Assembly: GCA_947625635.1 (NCBI GenBank)
Contig: CANQPA010000009.1
Location: 1-38,336, forward strand
DNA from: an uncultured Bacilli bacterium
GTDB lineage: Bacteria; Bacillota_I; Bacilli_A; RF39; UBA660
Length of the DNA: 38,336 nucleotides
Reading direction: 5' to 3'
Notes under the pieces: generated by a model
Databases searched by the model: none
Told to the model about the DNA's origin: nothing
Seen by the model: only the letters and a program-made list of their open reading frames with translations
In this document: in pieces, positions 26,823-34,179 of the stretch
Layout of the letters: each line of letters starts with the position of its first letter
Position numbering within the stretch: position 1 is the stretch's first letter
Translations under genes and position numbers: made by a program

Positions 26823-27043
26823 AGGAATACTTAGTTAATTTAGGGACTATTCTCCTTTACTTTTTAAAGTGGAAGGAGGTGAAGTTATGAGAAAACAAGA
26901 AAAATATCTTTGTACTATCATAATACTCCTTATTATTGTGATTTTAATCATATTAATAAAAATAGTACCAACTGTGTAAGTCGGTACTAATCTAAACAAT
27001 TTAGGATAGTACCTATCAGCAAGACTAGGTATTCCTCTTTTTT
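26823..27043 (+). ncRNA. Structured mRNA of a candidate type I toxin
   Basis: The predicted 5' end AGGAATACTTAG (26823-26834) is complementary over 12 bases (one G-U) to CTAGGTATTCCT (27025-27036) at the 3' end. The Shine-Dalgarno (AAGGAGGTGA at 26873) is paired: CTCCTT (26852-26857) with AAGGAG (26873-26878), continued by ACTTT with AAAGT. A local hairpin with TACCTA/TAGGTA arms (27010-27031) and TTCCTCTTTTTT ends transcription. Sequestered ribosome-binding site plus 5'-3' pairing is characteristic of type I toxin messages. Confidence 0.6.
26887..26979 (+). CDS. 30-residue single-span membrane peptide, candidate type I toxin
   Basis: The peptide starts MRKQEKYLC, continues with an almost pure Ile/Leu/Val segment (about 10-26) and ends KIVPTV. 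It has charged residues only at the N-terminus and one Lys near the C-end, giving a single membrane span. A perfect anti-16S Shine-Dalgarno AAGGAGGTGA sits seven bases (from GGAGG) upstream, far stronger than neighbours, yet is buried in an RNA hairpin. The stop codon lies in the loop region of the antisense terminator. I do not recognise it as Fst, TxpA, BsrG or another named family; the similarity is in architecture. Confidence 0.65.
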   Translation: MRKQEKYLCTIIILLIIVILIILIKIVPTV

Positions 27044-27066
27044 ATTATATGAAGTTTCCTTCACTA
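26954..27066 (-). ncRNA. Candidate antisense RNA (antitoxin) to the 3' half of the toxin mRNA
   Basis: A consensus-like minus-strand promoter (27072-27100) should start an RNA near 27065. An intrinsic terminator follows: arms 26988-26979 and 26973-26964 (10 bp, one G-U, loop of five) and then ATTTTTATTA. The RNA would be about 110 bases and complementary to the end of the peptide ORF, the whole 3' untranslated region and the 3' pairing arm. Convergent, 3'-overlapping genes are the arrangement of txpA/ratA and bsrG/SR4. Confidence 0.6.
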
Positions 27067-27071
27067 CATAC

Positions 27072-27100
27072 ATAATAACACATCAATTATTTTTTGTCAA
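27072..27100 (-). promoter_or_regulatory. Promoter of the antisense RNA
   Basis: On the minus strand TTGACA (27100-27095), a 17-base spacer and TATTAT (27077-27072) make a strong sigma-A promoter with no other gene to serve than the antisense RNA. Confidence 0.7.
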
Positions 27101-27191
27101 TTTAATTTGCTTTTGCCCCTTGTATTATGTTATAAAATGTGTTATAAATATAATGTATGTTATGCGCAATTAATATAAAGGGAGATTATAT

Positions 27192-28082
27192 ATGAATATT
27201 AATTATGAAATGTATAAGATATTTTACTATGTTGCGATGAATGGAAGTATATCTAAAGCATCTGAAAAACTTATGATAAGTCAACCTGCTGTAACTTGGC
27301 ATTTAAAGAACCTTGAAATTAACTTAGGAGTAACACTCTTTATTAGAACTAAAAGGGGTGTCAAATTAACGAAAGAAGGAGAATTGTTTTTTGAGTATAT
27401 AAAAAAGGGCATAGAGAGTTTTACTAATGGAGAAAACATGCTTACTAATTTAAAAAACTTAGATTATGGTAGTATTAGAATAGGAGCTTCAACTACAGTA
27501 AGTGAGCACGTTTTAATGACTTATTTAGGTAAATTTCATGAAAAATATCCTGGAATAGATATTCAAATTGTAAATACGTTAACGGAAGATTTATTAAAGG
27601 AACTTAGAAGTGGAAATTTAGATATTTTAATACTCAATATGCCTATGGAAGATAGTAAGGATTTAAAAATACAAAAGATTATGGATGTCCAAGACATATT
27701 TGTTGGAAATAAGAAGTATTATGAAAAATGTAAAAATGGTATAGCACTAAAAGATTTGGGCAACTATCCATTATTGTTTCAAAAATTACCGTCTAATACT
27801 AGAAAATATTTAGACAACTATTTAAAAAATAATTATGTTTCACTTAGTCCAAAAACAGAAATTGTAAGTTACAATCTTATTATGGAGTTTATAAAAAATG
27901 GTTTTGGAATAGGCTATGCGACTAAGGAGTTTATAAAGAATGAATTAGATAATGGACTTTTATATGAAATTAAAGTTGAACCTAAGGTTCCAAAAAGATA
28001 TATAGGGTTAGTAACTTTAAAGCAATCTGTTGTTAATTATGCATCAAAAAAGTTAATAGATATGATGATACCAAAAAAATAA
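27192..28082 (+). CDS. LysR-family transcriptional regulator
   Basis: A 296-residue regulator. The winged helix-turn-helix is at about 1-65 (MYKIFYYVAMNGSISKASEKL, SQPAVTWHLKNLE, LFIRTKRGVKLTKEGE), followed by a periplasmic-binding-like effector domain from about 90. Effector and target are unknown. LysR regulators often act on a neighbouring gene; here the neighbour is the convergent DUF2099 operon, whose promoter is about 1.9 kb away, so a link is uncertain. AGGGAG precedes the ATG. Its stop overlaps a bidirectional terminator. Confidence 0.92.
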   Translation: MNINYEMYKIFYYVAMNGSISKASEKLMISQPAVTWHLKNLEINLGVTLFIRTKRGVKLTKEGELFFEYIKKGIESFTNGENMLTNLKNLDYGSIRIGASTTVSEHVLMTYLGKFHEKYPGIDIQIVNTLTEDLLKELRSGNLDILILNMPMEDSKDLKIQKIMDVQDIFVGNKKYYEKCKNGIALKDLGNYPLLFQKLPSNTRKYLDNYLKNNYVSLSPKTEIVSYNLIMEFIKNGFGIGYATKEFIKNELDNGLLYEIKVEPKVPKRYIGLVTLKQSVVNYASKKLIDMMIPKK

Positions 28083-28101
28083 AGAGCTTTTGCTCTTTAT
28101 T
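28078..28101. terminator. Bidirectional terminator shared by converging genes
   Basis: A 10-bp perfect stem (28078-28087 with 28092-28101) with a TTTT loop contains the LysR stop (28080-28082) on one side and part of the DUF2099 stop (28100-28102) on the other. A/T runs flank it on both strands. Confidence 0.75.
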
Positions 28102-29398
28102 AAATACAAGGATGAGGACAATCGGTACATTTTTTAATGTACTTTTTTTGAAGTGATTTTATTTTTCCATTTTGATTTAAACAAACTGGTTTTTCTTCAC
28201 CTTTTTGTGTAATCACATTATCAAATTCTTTAGAATGATTTAACTCATTTAAATGGTTTTTAACTATTTCCCAACCATTTTTAGTCATTATATGAACAGG
28301 TATTTTAATACCTACTTGTGCGATGGCATTTGGTTCTATTATTTCTTTTACATATTTAGATGCACAAGACCATACTACGTCAGAATAATCTTTCATAGTA
28401 ATAGCAGTTTTCTCGTCTATTCCCGTTGAACATAGTCCAAATTTATATATTTTTACCCCATTTTTTTCAAATTCTTTTAAATATTTGTGCAAATAGTTAT
28501 CAAAAGCAGCAACAGAAACAGCTATATTTTTGTATCCTCTTCTTATTGCTTCTTTAACACCTTCTAATTGATCTATTTTCCCACTTATAGGGAATACTGG
28601 AATAATATCTGATTCAATAGCCGTATCAACAATCTTTTTAGAAGCAGTAGTGTAAAATAATCCTGTCATTCTCTTTACTGCCCCTTGTGTATTGAACTCG
28701 TTTGTAGTTATTATTGTTCCAAGATTATTTGATACTATTACAGCCGCATCTATTAGTCCGTTTTTAAATGCAGATGACATTGTTTCGGATGCTCCAAAAA
28801 GAACATTAGCTTCACAAGAATTAAGTGGCCTATCAGTATCAAAGTATCCTGTTTTAATTACTGTTTCGTTAATTAAATTACACATATATTCTGTTTGTAA
28901 ATTTTTATCGTTAGTTTGAAGTGCTTTAAGTAATCCAGTTGCATATTCACCAGCAACTTCTTTTAACAATTTATACATAAGTGGACAATAATTTATTGGA
29001 ATAGGTGTCGCTTTTACTGCTTTTAGTTCGAAATCTATTTTTTGAATTATAATGTAGCTACCAAACATCCTTGTTATGTGCATTTCTTTAATTCTATAAA
29101 ATTCTCGAATAGTATTACCTAATAATTCATTAATTTCATCATTATAATTTTTTAAATAGATTTTTAAAATTCCGTTTTCAATTTTAACATGCTTTTTATC
29201 AATGTTAATTCCTTTTTTGTTTAGAATATATATAATATATTCTTTTATTCCATTATTTTGCCAGTTATTATAATACTGAGCTTCCTCAATATCCATTTTA
29301 AAATATTTTTCAACATGTGGATTTTTAAGTGCAAATGAGTATTCGAATGTTTCATCGTTTTTTCTGATCACATTTATTTCCCTATTATAATTTTTCAT
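28100..29398 (-). CDS. DUF2099 protein, methanogenesis marker 8-like
   Basis: A 432-residue protein whose central part matches the DUF2099/methanogenesis marker protein 8 pattern: NYCPLMYKL, VLFGASETMSSAFKNGLIDA, AVIVSNNLGTIITTN, QGAVKRMTGLFYTT, KIDQLEGVKEAIRRGYKNIA, CSTGIDEKTA and VWSCASKYVKE. The first 120 residues are variable. The C-terminus has four cysteines/histidine in CTDCPHPC (424-431), a possible metal or Fe-S site. The biochemical function is unknown; homologues are universal in methanogens and scattered in anaerobic bacteria. AAAGGGGG precedes the ATG. It is last in a three-gene operon with two small unknown proteins. Confidence 0.75.
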   Translation of the reverse strand: MKNYNREINVIRKNDETFEYSFALKNPHVEKYFKMDIEEAQYYNNWQNNGIKEYIIYILNKKGINIDKKHVKIENGILKIYLKNYNDEINELLGNTIREFYRIKEMHITRMFGSYIIIQKIDFELKAVKATPIPINYCPLMYKLLKEVAGEYATGLLKALQTNDKNLQTEYMCNLINETVIKTGYFDTDRPLNSCEANVLFGASETMSSAFKNGLIDAAVIVSNNLGTIITTNEFNTQGAVKRMTGLFYTTASKKIVDTAIESDIIPVFPISGKIDQLEGVKEAIRRGYKNIAVSVAAFDNYLHKYLKEFEKNGVKIYKFGLCSTGIDEKTAITMKDYSDVVWSCASKYVKEIIEPNAIAQVGIKIPVHIMTKNGWEIVKNHLNELNHSKEFDNVITQKGEEKPVCLNQNGKIKSLQKKYIKKCTDCPHPCI

Positions 29399-29416
29399 AT
29401 TTATTTCCCCCTTTAA

Positions 29417-29818
29417 TTATAATTTTTTTGTTTTTTGACTGTTTAAATCTATATTTTTTAAATATGATTTTGTATAACTTAATATATCTTTCGCACATTC
29501 TAAAGTTTTAACATCTAACTTTTTGTTAAATAAAACAACTAAAAAATATTCTTTTTTTTCGTCTATACGAGTTTCATAGTCATTTTCATACTTATAACTA
29601 TATTTATTATTTTCTATCATACCATGATTAATTAAAATGGTTTTTATTTCTTTTAAAAACTCGTCTTTATTAAATTGGTCGTTTGATAAATTGTTTAAAT
29701 CAAATGCTAAATAAACTCCTTTAACAAAAAGCAAGTTATAAAAAGAATGATAGTCAGATTCATATGTTTTAGATTCAAATTCTGTAAAATAATAATCCTC
29801 TTCACTTATGCTTTGCAT
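29417..29818 (-). CDS. Hypothetical protein of 133 residues in the DUF2099 operon
   Basis: I do not recognise this family. The protein is acidic and soluble (SISEEDYYFTEFESKTYES at the start), without membrane spans or cysteine motifs apart from one Cys, and with a lysine-rich tail. Its ATG is inside the end of the upstream small ORF (17-base overlap), with no independent strong ribosome-binding site except GAAGAAAA, which suggests coupled translation. DUF2099 follows 18 bases later. It may work with it. Confidence 0.6.
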   Translation of the reverse strand: MQSISEEDYYFTEFESKTYESDYHSFYNLLFVKGVYLAFDLNNLSNDQFNKDEFLKEIKTILINHGMIENNKYSYKYENDYETRIDEKKEYFLVVLFNKKLDVKTLECAKDILSYTKSYLKNIDLNSQKTKKL

Positions 29819-29948
29819 TTTCTTCTATTTCCATATATACGTTACCAGTATATCCTTCAATATTAAACCATCCTACAATCTTTTTGTTTTTATATTTTGG
29901 ATATACAGAGTAGATAGATTTTTCTAATAATTTTCTTTCTTTCAACAT
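29802..29948 (-). CDS. Small hypothetical protein of 48 residues, first gene of the DUF2099 operon
   Basis: It starts MLKERKLLEKSIYSVYPKYK and includes VGWFNIEGYTGNVYMEIEEN, ending in KHK. A good ribosome-binding site GGAGGG is six bases before the ATG and a promoter-like TTGTTT-16-TACAAT lies upstream (29969-29996). It overlaps the next gene by 17 bases. No known family recognised. Confidence 0.6.
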   Translation of the reverse strand: MLKERKLLEKSIYSVYPKYKNKKIVGWFNIEGYTGNVYMEIEENAKHK

Positions 29949-29968
29949 AATTTTCCCTCCTCGATTTC

Positions 29969-29996
29969 ATTGTAACACATCTTTTTACATAAACAA
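29969..29996 (-). promoter_or_regulatory. Promoter of the DUF2099 operon
   Basis: On the minus strand TTGTTT (29996-29991), 16 bases, TACAAT (29974-29969). Moderate match; the transcript would begin just upstream of the small ORF's ribosome-binding site. Confidence 0.45.
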
Positions 29997-30100
29997 AATA
30001 TATATTATCTATATTTAATATAAATAAAATTTATATTTAAAAATTTAAAAAATAAGAATAAATATAAGTATTTAATACAAAATAACTTTAGGAGGAAATT

Positions 30101-30631
30101 ATGAAAGCAACTGGAGTTATTAGAAGAATAGATGATTTAGGTAGAGTAGTAATACCAAAAGAAATAAGAAAAAATTTAAGAATTAAAGAAGGAGATAATC
30201 TAGAAATATTTGTTCAAAACGAAGAAGTGATACTAAAAAAATACTCTATGATGAACAAAATTAACGATCTTGCCCAAGAATTAACTGATGCGATATATAC
30301 TTTTATGAAACACAGTATATTTATAACAGATACAGATAATGTTATCGCAGCAAGTGGACCTTTAAAAAAAGAATATTTAGGTAAAAGTATAAGCGATTTT
30401 ATAACAGATTCTATAAAAAGAAGAGATAGAATGATTCAAAATCATTTTAAAGAATTAAGTCTGACTATAGATACTAATCTTACTTGTAGCTATGTAATGT
30501 CTACAATACTTGCTAGTGGAGAGGCTATAGGTATGATACTCATAATTAGTGAAGATGAAAAACTTGGAGAATCTGAAATGCAAATGGCAAGCATTGTTTC
30601 ATCTTTTATGACAAAATACCTTGAACAATAA
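30101..30631 (+). CDS. spoVT: Stage V sporulation protein T-like regulator (AbrB fold plus GAF)
   Basis: A 176-residue protein, nearly the length of Bacillus SpoVT. The AbrB swapped-hairpin DNA-binding domain (1-50) is highly conserved: MKATGVIRRIDDLGRVVIPKE, LRIKEGDNLEIFV, EVILKKYS. A GAF-like domain (about 55-176) has KHSIFITDTDNVIAASG and SGEAIGMILIISEDEKLGE. In Bacillus it tunes late forespore gene expression and is adjacent to mfd. Here about 6.9 kb separates the two. AGGAGG precedes the ATG. Together with bofA and ricT it suggests a sporulating ancestry. Confidence 0.93.
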   Translation: MKATGVIRRIDDLGRVVIPKEIRKNLRIKEGDNLEIFVQNEEVILKKYSMMNKINDLAQELTDAIYTFMKHSIFITDTDNVIAASGPLKKEYLGKSISDFITDSIKRRDRMIQNHFKELSLTIDTNLTCSYVMSTILASGEAIGMILIISEDEKLGESEMQMASIVSSFMTKYLEQ

Positions 30632-30649
30632 TGTATTTTGTGCTATAAT
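30621..30649 (+). promoter_or_regulatory. Promoter of the T-box transcript
   Basis: TTGAAC (30621-30626) is inside the last codons of spoVT; after 17 bases comes TATAAT (30644-30649), preceded by TGC, an extended -10. Confidence 0.75.
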
Positions 30650-30655
30650 GAATTA

Positions 30656-30862
30656 AATTTAATTAAGGAAAGCCATGAAGGAAAGAAAGATGAGGGAGTA
30701 TTAAAAGAGAGTCTATGTTGGTGGGAATAGATAATACAAAGCATTTCGAATGGGTCTGGAGCTTTTTGTTTAAGCGCGTTATAGCTAAAAGGTGCATTAT
30801 GCATAAATTAAGGTGGTACCACGTAAAATACTCACGTCCTTATAGGATTGTGGGCTTTTTTA
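30656..30862 (+). ncRNA. T-box riboswitch upstream of dut-like/metG
   Basis: The T-box core AAGGTGGTACCACG (30810-30823) is clear; its TGGT would pair with a tRNA ending in ACCA. The AGTA motif at 30697-30700, the distal AAGAGAG...GGTGGGAA segment and GGTCTGGAGC (about 30753-30762) mark stem I. A terminator with CTCACGTCC and GGATTGTGGG arms (30831-30854) and a T6 tail follows. Uncharged tRNA would turn on the operon. Because metG is downstream and an ATG triplet lies at 30749-30751, tRNA-Met is the likely ligand, but I could not fold stem I with certainty. Confidence 0.88.
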
Positions 30863-30876
30863 TTTAAAGGAGATTT

Positions 30877-31338
30877 ATGAGAAAGTTTGAAAAAATAAGT
30901 TTTGATGAGTTTAAAAAAGATATTATTGATGATATAGATTTATATAATAATTATAGTCTTCCAAAAAGAGATACAAAATATGCAGCTGGATATGATTTTT
31001 ATGCATTATTTGATTATACATTAAAGCCTGGTGAGATAAAGAAAATCCCAACAGGAGTTAAAGTTATAATGGAAGATGATGATACCCTTCTTTTACTAGA
31101 TAGAAGTAGTATGGGATTTAAATATAACGTTCGGATGTGTAACCAGGTTGGAGTAATAGATAAGGATTATTATAATAATCTTAATAACGAGGGACACATG
31201 TGTATTAAAATACAAAATGAAGGTAATAAGGATTACATAGTTAAAAAAGGAGATGCTATGTGTCAAGGTATATTTATAAAATATTTAAAAACAGATGATG
31301 ATATTATAAGTAAAAAAGATAGAACATCTGATAAATAG
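30877..31338 (+). CDS. dUTPase-like protein lacking motif V
   Basis: A 153-residue trimeric-dUTPase homologue. Motif I AAGYDFYA is at 36-43, motif II DRSSMGFK at 75-82, motif III GVIDKDYY at 92-99 and motif IV KKGDAMCQGIF at 123-133. Active dUTPases end in a glycine-rich motif V (R-x-GGFGST) that closes over the substrate; here the chain ends KKDRTSDK, so motif V is missing. The stop is only eight bases before metG's ATG and the metG ribosome-binding site directly follows. It may be less active, have a different substrate, or have lost its end by a small deletion. Confidence 0.8.
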   Translation: MRKFEKISFDEFKKDIIDDIDLYNNYSLPKRDTKYAAGYDFYALFDYTLKPGEIKKIPTGVKVIMEDDDTLLLLDRSSMGFKYNVRMCNQVGVIDKDYYNNLNNEGHMCIKIQNEGNKDYIVKKGDAMCQGIFIKYLKTDDDIISKKDRTSDK

Positions 31339-31347
31339 GAGGAAATT

Positions 31348-32877
31348 ATGGAAAATAAAAAATATTATATAACTACAGCTATTGCTTATACATCAGGTAA
31401 ACCCCATATAGGAAATACCTATGAAATAGTTCTTGCGGATGCGATAGCTCGTTTTAAAAGATTAGAGGGGTATGATGTTTATTTTCAAACTGGAACGGAT
31501 GAACATGGCGAAAAAATAGAACTTAAAGCCAAAGAACAGGGAAAAACACCAAAAGAGTTTGTAGATGAAGTATCAAGTGAAATAAAAAGAATTTGGGACA
31601 TCATGAATACAAGTTATGATAAATTTGTAAGAACAACAGATGAAATCCATGAGAAACAGGTTCAAAAAATGTTTAAAAAAATGTACGATAAAGGAGATAT
31701 TTATTTAGGAGAATATAAAGGATTGTATTGTACTCCTTGCGAATCATTTTGGACTGAATCACAGTTAGTAGATGGAAAATGTCCAGATTGCGGTCGCGAT
31801 GTCAAAGAAGCAAGTGAAGAAGCATACTTTTTTAGACTTTCGAAATATCAAGATAGACTTGAAAAGTATATAGAGGAAAATCCTAATTTTATCCAACCTG
31901 ATTCTAGAAAAAATGAAATGTTAAATAATTTTATTAAACCTGGACTTCAAGATTTATGTGTATCACGTACTACATTTGATTGGGGAATACCTGTACCATT
32001 TGATAAAAAACATGTTGTATATGTTTGGCTTGATGCACTTACAAATTATATAACTAACATTGGGTATGATGTAGATAATCCAAGTGATGAATTTAAAAAG
32101 TGGTGGCCAGCAGATCTACATTTAATAGGTAAAGATATAGTAAGATTTCACAGTATTTACTGGCCAGCTTTTTTGTGGAGTTTAGAGTTAGAACTTCCAA
32201 AGCAAATATTTGGGCACCCATGGTTGCTTACAAATAATGATAAAATTGGTAAAAGCAGAGGGAATGCTATATATGCAGATGATTTAGTAGAAAAATATGG
32301 AGTAGATGCAGTAAGATATTATGTGTTACATGAAATACCATTCGCTAATGATGGTAATTTGACTTATGAACTTCTGGAAGAAAGATACAATTCTGATTTA
32401 GCTAATATTTTGGGCAATCTAGTAAATAGAACAATATCAATGAATAAAAAATATTTTGATAATGTAGTTGTGAACAGTAATCTTAAAGATTTAGTTGATG
32501 ATGATTTGATAAATGTCGTAATGTCCGCAAAAGAAAAGGTAGAAAAATATATGAATGAATTAAGAATTGCTGATGCTATTGATTCAGTATTTGAAATATT
32601 TAGAAGGGCGAATAAATATATCGATCAAACAACTCCATGGATACTTGCAAAAAATAAAAATAATGATAGGTTAAAAACTGTTTTATATAATTTACTTGAA
32701 TCAATAAGGATAGGAGCTGTTCTTTTAAGTCCATTTTTACCTGATACTTCAAAAGAAATATTTAGACAGCTTAATACAGATATGACTTCGTATGAATCTA
32801 TAAATACTTTTGGTTTACTAGAATTAGGTAACTCATTGAATAATCCAAAACCATTATTCATAAGGATAGAAAAGTAA
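31348..32877 (+). CDS. metG: Methionyl-tRNA synthetase
   Basis: A 509-residue class I synthetase. HIGN is at 20-23, zinc-type cysteines at 129, 132, 146 and 149, and the signature loop reads KIGKS (300-304) instead of KMSKS. The WLDALTNY and HLIGKDIVRFHSIYWPAFL segments are typical. It lacks the C-terminal tRNA-binding domain found in Bacillus MetS, so it is the short form. AGGAGG precedes the ATG. It is cotranscribed with the dUTPase-like gene under a T-box. The tatD-rnmV-rsmA genes that follow metS in Bacillus are absent. Confidence 0.95.
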   Translation: MENKKYYITTAIAYTSGKPHIGNTYEIVLADAIARFKRLEGYDVYFQTGTDEHGEKIELKAKEQGKTPKEFVDEVSSEIKRIWDIMNTSYDKFVRTTDEIHEKQVQKMFKKMYDKGDIYLGEYKGLYCTPCESFWTESQLVDGKCPDCGRDVKEASEEAYFFRLSKYQDRLEKYIEENPNFIQPDSRKNEMLNNFIKPGLQDLCVSRTTFDWGIPVPFDKKHVVYVWLDALTNYITNIGYDVDNPSDEFKKWWPADLHLIGKDIVRFHSIYWPAFLWSLELELPKQIFGHPWLLTNNDKIGKSRGNAIYADDLVEKYGVDAVRYYVLHEIPFANDGNLTYELLEERYNSDLANILGNLVNRTISMNKKYFDNVVVNSNLKDLVDDDLINVVMSAKEKVEKYMNELRIADAIDSVFEIFRRANKYIDQTTPWILAKNKNNDRLKTVLYNLLESIRIGAVLLSPFLPDTSKEIFRQLNTDMTSYESINTFGLLELGNSLNNPKPLFIRIEK

Positions 32878-32912
32878 AATTAACTCATTATTTTGAGTTA
32901 ATTTTCTTTTTT
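32876..32912 (+). terminator. Intrinsic terminator after metG
   Basis: A 12-bp perfect stem (32876-32887 with 32894-32905), 6-base loop and CTTTTTTG tail. It begins inside the metG stop codon. Confidence 0.85.
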
Positions 32913-32975
32913 GTAATTTCAACCGCACCACTTTTAATCATAATCTAATTCTACTTTTATATATTTGAATTTTTT

Positions 32976-33005
32976 TTGACAATATAAAAATTAAGCTTGT
33001 ATTTA
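32976..33005 (+). promoter_or_regulatory. Promoter of the phosphoesterase cluster
   Basis: TTGACA (32976-32981), 18 bases, TATTTA (33000-33005). The -35 is perfect and the -10 moderate. The leader to the first PHP gene is about 50 bases, with GAGGAGAG as ribosome-binding site. Confidence 0.5.
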
Positions 33006-33060
33006 AAAATAAAATATAGTAAAATAATCTAAATAGATTTTATTTTGTTGAGGAGAGTTA

Positions 33061-34179
33061 ATGGAAAATAATTATGAATTTTGGGAAAAATATTTGGAAA
33101 AGGTTAAAAATAGAATAAACAAAATTTGTGATACTAAGAAAGATATTTATATTGACTTGCATATTCATTCAAATTATAGTTCTGATAGTGAACAAAAATT
33201 AGAAGATATTATAAAAATCACCAAAGAAAAAGGATTTGATTTTATTTCTATAACAGATCATGATTCATTAGAAGTGTATGATAGTTTATTTAATATTGTA
33301 AAAAAAGATTTAACAAATCCACTTATAATTCCTGGTGTGGAATTTACTATTGATAATAAAGAATATGGTAATCAATGCCATATATTGCAGTTATTTATTA
33401 ATCCTAAAGATGATAATATAATGAAAGATATAAATAAGAATTATAAAGCAACTTATACAAGGAGTAAGATTCAGTTTAAAAGGTTAAAAGAGAACAAAGC
33501 AATTAAAGAGTTAAAAAAAACTAAAAACTTGAAATTTTCTTATTCAGACTATTTAAAATATTTAAATGAAAATTTAAAAATTCCTGAATATGATACAATA
33601 GCAAGCTATTTAATGAAAGTTTTGAAAAGTAAGAATATAACCACATTTGATGTTTTAAAACTTTTAGAAAAATATAATGAATTAGATTGCTATAGTGATA
33701 GAAGACAATATAAAAAGAATAGATTTGAAAAGCTTAAAGGAAAATATCCATATGAAGAAAAAAATTATTTCAATTCACATTTTTTGCTTTCGATGTTAGC
33801 TGTACGAGAAGTTGATGATGATTGGTGGCCTTCACCTAGTTCTGGTAGTTTATCTGTAAATTCATATGGGCAATTAAAATTAAACGAGCTTAATAAAAAA
33901 TTTCCTATATTTTGGGCGCACCCAACAGAAGAAAAATTAGATATTGTACAGAGAGAAATAAATCGTAACAAGAATATAATTGGATTAGAAAAGAATATTA
34001 GAAATAAAATTACAAATATTGAAAGTTTTACTAAAGTGTTACTAAATAACAGCATGCATAAAATAATTGGTTCAGATAGTCATGATAATAGTAATGCAAA
34101 TTATGATGATATGTCATATTTTAAAATAAATTCAACAGAATTTAAAAAAATTATAAAGGATATATATGAAAAAAATTGA
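33061..34179 (+). CDS. PHP-domain metal-dependent phosphoesterase with a central insertion
   Basis: A 372-residue PHP protein. Metal-binding motifs are DLHIHSNYSSD (about 32-42), ITDHDS, GVEFT, FWAHP and GSDSHD near the C-end. Between the third and fourth motifs is an insertion of about 170 residues with a lysine-rich coil and a DDDWWPSPSSGSL loop, a pattern seen in PHP proteins of unknown substrate. Family members hydrolyse phosphate esters such as nucleotide bisphosphates or histidinol phosphate. It opens a cluster of phosphate-handling enzymes and overlaps the next PHP gene by 14 bases. Confidence 0.85.
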   Translation: MENNYEFWEKYLEKVKNRINKICDTKKDIYIDLHIHSNYSSDSEQKLEDIIKITKEKGFDFISITDHDSLEVYDSLFNIVKKDLTNPLIIPGVEFTIDNKEYGNQCHILQLFINPKDDNIMKDINKNYKATYTRSKIQFKRLKENKAIKELKKTKNLKFSYSDYLKYLNENLKIPEYDTIASYLMKVLKSKNITTFDVLKLLEKYNELDCYSDRRQYKKNRFEKLKGKYPYEEKNYFNSHFLLSMLAVREVDDDWWPSPSSGSLSVNSYGQLKLNELNKKFPIFWAHPTEEKLDIVQREINRNKNIIGLEKNIRNKITNIESFTKVLLNNSMHKIIGSDSHDNSNANYDDMSYFKINSTEFKKIIKDIYEKN

